Shown here: one piece after another, positions 4,526 to 7,246 of the stretch
Layout of the letters: each line of letters starts with the position of its first letter
Numbering within the stretch: position 1 is the stretch's first letter
Assembly (NCBI GenBank): GCA_003132865.1
Contig: PKYZ01000039.1
Coordinates: forward strand, 1-7,246
DNA: 7,246 nt
Origin: Bryobacterales bacterium
Lineage (GTDB): Bacteria > Acidobacteriota > Terriglobia > Bryobacterales > Bryobacteraceae
Reading direction: 5' to 3'
Made by a program: the position numbers and the translations under genes
The notes under the pieces: model-generated
Database searches by the model: none
The model's input: only the letters and a program-made list of their open reading frames with translations
Told to the model about the DNA's origin: nothing

Positions 4526-6291
4526 GGTATGCTGCTATGGGCTTAGCTGTGATTCCAGTTGAACCGGAAACCAAGGCACCTTACTTCAAGGCGTGGACGG
4601 AAGTGGCCACTACCGACCAATCGCTAATCCAGAAATGGTGGACCCAGGACGCGCGCGCCAATGTCGGGATCGTGACGGGGAAGCGCTCGCAGGCCTTCGT
4701 GGTTGACGTGGACCCGCGAAACGGAGGGGAAGAGTCCATTGATACCCTGTTCTCAAAGAACGGTCGGTTCCCAGACACTTGGCAGGATATAACGGGCTCT
4801 GGCGGCCGGCACTACTGGTTCCGGTATCCGGCCTTCCCTGTCGGGAACAAAGCCGGCATCCTCCCTGGCATTGACATCCGCGGCGATGGCGGCCAGGTAG
4901 TTGCGCCGCCGAGCCTGAACCCTACAACCGGAAGGCGCTACATTTGGGATGGCTTAAAAGAGCCGTGGGACGATCAACAAGGACTTGCCGAGGCGCCGGC
5001 TTGGCTGCTTGACCTTCTCCACCCCCACGAACGCACCAATACGTTTGTCGAAATCGCAACCCGGATTCCGCACGGCGTCCAACACCAAACCCTTGTTTCC
5101 TTGGCTGGCGCGATGCGCCGAATGGGGTTATCGCCAGGAGAGATATTCCCCACCCTTCAGCACGTCAACTTGAATCGCTGCGAACAGCCTGGCCCGGAAG
5201 TCAACATACGAAAGATTGCCGAATCAATGGCTCGGTATCAACCAAGCGACCGCAGTTTGTATCAAGAAGCCAGCAAACTATGGCGCCTTACCAGATTTGC
5301 TGAGGAGCGCACCAAAGAAGCCGACACTGCCGACAAAGGGCGCCGCCGCCCAATCGACGCCTATTCTCTCCTGACAAACGAAATGGAAGGCGTTAAGGCC
5401 ATGATCGAGGGCGTCCTTCACAACGGCGTCACGCTGTTGGCTGGCCCTCCTAAATCGGGTAAGTCATGGGTTACTTTAGGCATGGCAATTGCCGTAGCCA
5501 CTGGCGGTAAGTTTCTGAGTAAGTTGGGCATAAAAAGGCCAGGTCGCGTCGCTTATTTCGCTCTCGAAGAATCCGAAAACAGAACGCACAACCGCTTAAA
5601 GATGCTTGTTGAAGGTCGCCCTATAGCTTTGCAGAATATAGAGTTTTCATACGGCATTAGTTCGATGGACAACGGCGGCATGAAAGAGTTAGATACTTAC
5701 CTCTCACTTACTCTTCCGAACTTAGTCATAATCGATACCTTGATGGCATTTGTTACTGGGAATAAGTCATCCCGGAACGATGTGTTCAGACAAGATTACC
5801 GTGAAATAAAAGCGCTCCAGGAACTAGCCGTTAAGCACGATACCTGCATACTAGTGGTTCACCATACAAATAAGGTGGGGGGAACCGGCGTTACGGCCGT
5901 AGCTGGCACTCACGGCGTAACCGCGGCGGCTGATGCTGTATGGACTATGAAGCGCCAGGCCGATCGGCGGGCCATCCTGGACATGACTGGTCGAGAGATC
6001 GAGGATCAGACCCTTTTGATCGAACTGGAACTTAGGCAGCCCATAGGATGGTTCATTGTTGAAGCAGGCAGCGGCGCCAAGACGTCGGAAGAACGCCAAG
6101 AGATACTTGAGTTGCTGACCGACGAGGGCGCTTTGGAGCCATCCCGGATCGCAACGCTACTTCGGAGAAACGCGGTAACAGTTCGGCGCCTTCTCATGAA
6201 GCTTACGGCCGCTAATTTGGTTGTAAAAGATGGCAAACGTTACAGGATAGTGAATGTGGAGTCAATCTCCCGTGGGTACCGTGATGATTAA
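4495..6291 (+). CDS. Primase-polymerase / RecA-type replicative helicase fusion, 598 aa
   Basis: This is a replication protein expected to prime and unwind DNA at the origin. The N-terminal prim-pol domain (about 8-175, archaeo-eukaryotic primase type) shows D71-V-D73 (metal), G101-S-G-G-R-H106 and D127-x-R129 followed by VVAPPS. A helical primase C-terminal-like linker follows (about 185-250). A RepA/AAA_25-like helicase domain (about 285-525) has Walker A GPPKSGKS (317-324), Walker B VIID (411-414) and HH at 456-457. Residues 532-588 form a winged-helix-like C-terminus (RIATLLRRNAVTVRRLLMKL). ATG 4495 is chosen because AAGGA precedes it and the prim-pol domain begins at once; the 29-residue extension to 4408 lies in the previous gene. 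All catalytic motifs appear intact, so it should be active. It fits plasmid- and phage-type self-replication; the iterons follow directly. Confidence 0.93.
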   Translation: MGNAILDAALRYAAMGLAVIPVEPETKAPYFKAWTEVATTDQSLIQKWWTQDARANVGIVTGKRSQAFVVDVDPRNGGEESIDTLFSKNGRFPDTWQDITGSGGRHYWFRYPAFPVGNKAGILPGIDIRGDGGQVVAPPSLNPTTGRRYIWDGLKEPWDDQQGLAEAPAWLLDLLHPHERTNTFVEIATRIPHGVQHQTLVSLAGAMRRMGLSPGEIFPTLQHVNLNRCEQPGPEVNIRKIAESMARYQPSDRSLYQEASKLWRLTRFAEERTKEADTADKGRRRPIDAYSLLTNEMEGVKAMIEGVLHNGVTLLAGPPKSGKSWVTLGMAIAVATGGKFLSKLGIKRPGRVAYFALEESENRTHNRLKMLVEGRPIALQNIEFSYGISSMDNGGMKELDTYLSLTLPNLVIIDTLMAFVTGNKSSRNDVFRQDYREIKALQELAVKHDTCILVVHHTNKVGGTGVTAVAGTHGVTAAADAVWTMKRQADRRAILDMTGREIEDQTLLIELELRQPIGWFIVEAGSGAKTSEERQEILELLTDEGALEPSRIATLLRRNAVTVRRLLMKLTAANLVVKDGKRYRIVNVESISRGYRDD

Positions 6292-6326
6292 CTTATGGTT
6301 ATTATTTTAAACAACTTACGGACAAT
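6292..6326. other. AT-rich tract beside the iterons
   Basis: The tract from 6293 to about 6315 (ATGGTTATTATTTTAAAC at its core) is much richer in A and T than its surroundings. It directly precedes the first GTTCACG block. In iteron-type origins such a tract is usually where strands open. A second AT-rich stretch (6367-6398) separates the two iteron blocks. This is positional inference. Confidence 0.4.
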
Positions 6327-6461
6327 CGTTCACGCTGTTCACGGTCGTTCTCTAGCGTTCACAGGGGGATTGATTAAGTTTGGCTTTTGTTTTCAACATC
6401 TTGCGGACATCGTTCACGGTATCGTGAACGGAGCCGTTCACGCGTTCACGCTGTTCACGGT
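6327..6461. repeat. GTTCACG iteron array with nested inverted repeats; candidate replication origin
   Basis: GTTCACG occurs in direct orientation at 6328, 6337, 6412, 6436, 6444 and 6453. Degenerate copies lie at 6347 (GTTCTCT) and 6357 (GTTCACA), and one inverted copy at 6423-6429. Copies inside each block are 8 to 11 bases apart, about one helical turn. An exact 19-base repeat (6327-6345 and 6443-6461) contains two units. Inverted pairs are CGTTCACG/CGTGAACG (6411-6418, 6423-6430) and CGTGAACGG/CCGTTCACG (6423-6431, 6434-6442). The position just after the primase-helicase gene and the AT-rich flanks fit an origin bound by a dedicated initiator. A multi-site operator is the main alternative. 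Confidence 0.7.
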
Positions 6462-6706
6462 TGGGCAACTGGCCGGCGCTTACCCAAGGGCATGTCTTCG
6501 GTATCTGTTGACGCGCGCAAGCCGTACGGTACGGGACGCTAAGGCGTTGCCGTTACGGGCAGATACGGGGCGTATGGCGGTAGATCATACGTGGGCCTGA
6601 TCCGCAGGCGTTAAGTCCGGGGAGGTCCCGCGGAGGACCGGATCGGATCGGCGGATCGAATCGGGCGAGTATCCCCCTTAGGGGGAAGTGTATACAAAGG
6701 AGGAAC
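6462..6706. other. Untranslated, strongly structured GC-rich segment
   Basis: No convincing gene lies here on either strand. It contains a cluster of ACGG units (6526, 6531, 6555, 6565), an 8-base palindrome CCGTACGG (6522-6529), GGTCC/GGACC arms (6624-6628, 6635-6639), a long-range GATCCGC/GCGGATC pair (6599-6605, 6651-6657), closely spaced GATCG units (6641, 6646, 6654) and a TCCCCC-TTA-GGGGGA hairpin (6672-6686) just before the next ribosome site. It may be part of the origin, a leader RNA, or both. No good promoter is seen. Confidence 0.45.
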
Positions 6707-6943
6707 ATGAAAGCACTTCGTAAGATTGACCGAGCCGATATTGAAGCGGTGTTTCGTCGCGCCGGATTGCGTCTGGCAGACCTGGACCCAAACGCTGTCG
6801 GCGTGCCGATGAAGGATTGGATACTCGAGGACCAACGCCGGCAGTGCGATGCGTGGCTGGAGACGCAGGACAATACCGCGGCGCCGCTGAGCAGCCAGCG
6901 GATAGCCGGAAGTAGGGACAATTACGGATGGAAAAGCGCATGA
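6707..6943 (+). CDS. Hypothetical protein, 78 aa
   Basis: I do not recognise this protein. It has one of the strongest ribosome sites in the window (AAAGGAGG, 6696-6703) just upstream of ATG 6707. The N-terminal 50 residues look like a compact helical domain (RKIDRADIEAVFRRAGLRLADLD, then VPMKDWILEDQRRQCDAWLE); the last 25 residues are Ser/Ala/Gly-rich and probably disordered. It has no metal motif and no membrane segment. Its 3' end overlaps the next gene. Opposing minus-strand frames (6553-6921, 6611-6970, 6678-6941) lack ribosome sites and look like shadows. The structured segment before it may control its translation. Confidence 0.7.
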   Translation: MKALRKIDRADIEAVFRRAGLRLADLDPNAVGVPMKDWILEDQRRQCDAWLETQDNTAAPLSSQRIAGSRDNYGWKSA

Positions 6944-7170
6944 CAAGCCACGCGACGAACGAACCGCCACATACAGAACCGCAAACGGAATACGAGCGGA
7001 TGCTCGACAGGCTGGAACTAGATTGTAGCCAGTATCAGTGTTGGAACCCGATCGCGGTTTTTGTTCTCGTTGAGCATGGCCACGGGTGTGGGCGCGGTGC
7101 GGATAACGAGAAAGGCGTCTGCGCCGAGCATGTCAGCGGGAGAACGGTAAGCAGATGGTTGGAAACATGA
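6928..7170 (+). CDS. Small Cys/His protein, 80 aa, likely zinc-binding C-terminal half
   Basis: After a polar, probably disordered N-terminus, the protein has C33-x4-C38, then H50-x-H52-x-C54, C65 and H68. The set C54-x10-C65-x2-H68 with H50/H52 could hold a zinc ion. It is not a family I can name. Two starts are close together. ATG 6928 has AGGGA at 6914-6918 nine bases upstream. ATG 6940 overlaps the previous stop as ATGA, like most junctions in this window, but has a weaker ribosome site. The difference is four residues. The stop overlaps the next start (ATGA at 7167-7170). Confidence 0.65.
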   Translation: MEKRMTSHATNEPPHTEPQTEYERMLDRLELDCSQYQCWNPIAVFVLVEHGHGCGRGADNEKGVCAEHVSGRTVSRWLET

Positions 7171-7246
7171 CTAGGCCAATTTGGGAACTTGTGATTAAAG
7201 ACATGACGGCTAGGAACCGGCTAGTTGGGCTTAATCCCGACACCAC
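7167..7246 (+). CDS. N-terminus of a phage-type hypothetical protein, cut by window end
   Basis: ATG 7167 overlaps the previous stop (ATGA) and the frame stays open to the window edge (26 codons visible). The sequence begins MTRPIWELVIKDMTARNRL. The pattern P-[IL]-W-x-x-V-I-x-D-M-x-x-R resembles, from memory, the start of a phage protein family in which an 'RYGT.L' segment follows; that part is outside the window, so the assignment cannot be confirmed. GGAAAC before the ATG is a weak ribosome site, so it probably depends on coupled translation. Confidence 0.5.
   Translation, partial: MTRPIWELVIKDMTARNRLVGLNPDT

Noticed and set aside
6327..6461. Interpretation of the GTTCACG units as a CRISPR array.
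   Set aside because: Units are only 7 bases with 1-13 base gaps in clusters, one is inverted, and no repeat-spacer regularity exists.
6295..6600. Rightward frame through the iterons.
   Set aside because: Its residues simply reflect GTTCACG read repeatedly (VHG, VHA, FT). There is no ribosome site, and the composition is poor after the repeats.
6553..6970. Three overlapping minus-strand frames at the right end.
   Set aside because: They lie opposite a gene with a very strong ribosome site, have no starts of their own, and show shadow-type composition.

Overview
The window looks like the early and replication region of a bacteriophage, prophage or phage-like plasmid from a bacterium of moderately high GC content. 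The reasons are dense packing of very small genes with stop/start overlaps, near-consensus sigma-70 promoters, strong Shine-Dalgarno sites, and a fused primase-helicase followed by a repeat array. No integrase, terminase, structural, resistance, rRNA, tRNA or CRISPR element is visible. The host cannot be named from this sequence alone.

Layout, left to right. (1) Positions 34-500: two rightward small genes, the second with a glycine/arginine GRP motif and a zinc-ribbon-like Cys/His set. (2) Positions 521-814: a probable leftward gene facing them. (3) Positions about 870-994: a divergent control region with a leftward promoter, a perfect AT-rich inverted repeat and a strong rightward promoter. 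(4) Positions 995-3006: a rightward operon of about ten genes of 13 to 95 residues, most joined by ATGA or GTGA overlaps. It includes a ribbon-helix-helix-like candidate regulator, three likely zinc-binding microproteins and a 54-residue single-pass membrane protein. (5) Positions 3003-3324: a second strong promoter, whose -35 box contains the stop codon of the previous operon, then a structured untranslated segment that may encode a small RNA. (6) Positions 3325-3666: an unrecognised gene, perhaps truncated at its 5' end. (7) Positions 3704-6291: a third promoter, a leader hairpin, a DUF3223/DCL-family protein with an HNH-like C-terminus, and an overlapping 598-residue prim-pol/RecA-type helicase fusion. 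(8) Positions 6292-6706: a non-coding region with GTTCACG iterons, nested inverted repeats and AT-rich tracts, the best candidate for the replication origin. (9) Positions 6707-7246: three more tightly overlapping small genes, the last cut by the window edge.

As a working model, the primase-helicase (with the DUF3223/HNH protein as a co-translated partner) would act at the iterons just downstream of its own gene. The micro-gene operon would supply accessory early functions. The ribbon-helix-helix protein is a candidate regulator of the divergent control region. Only the primase-helicase and DUF3223 assignments rest on clear family motifs. Most small genes have no recognisable function.
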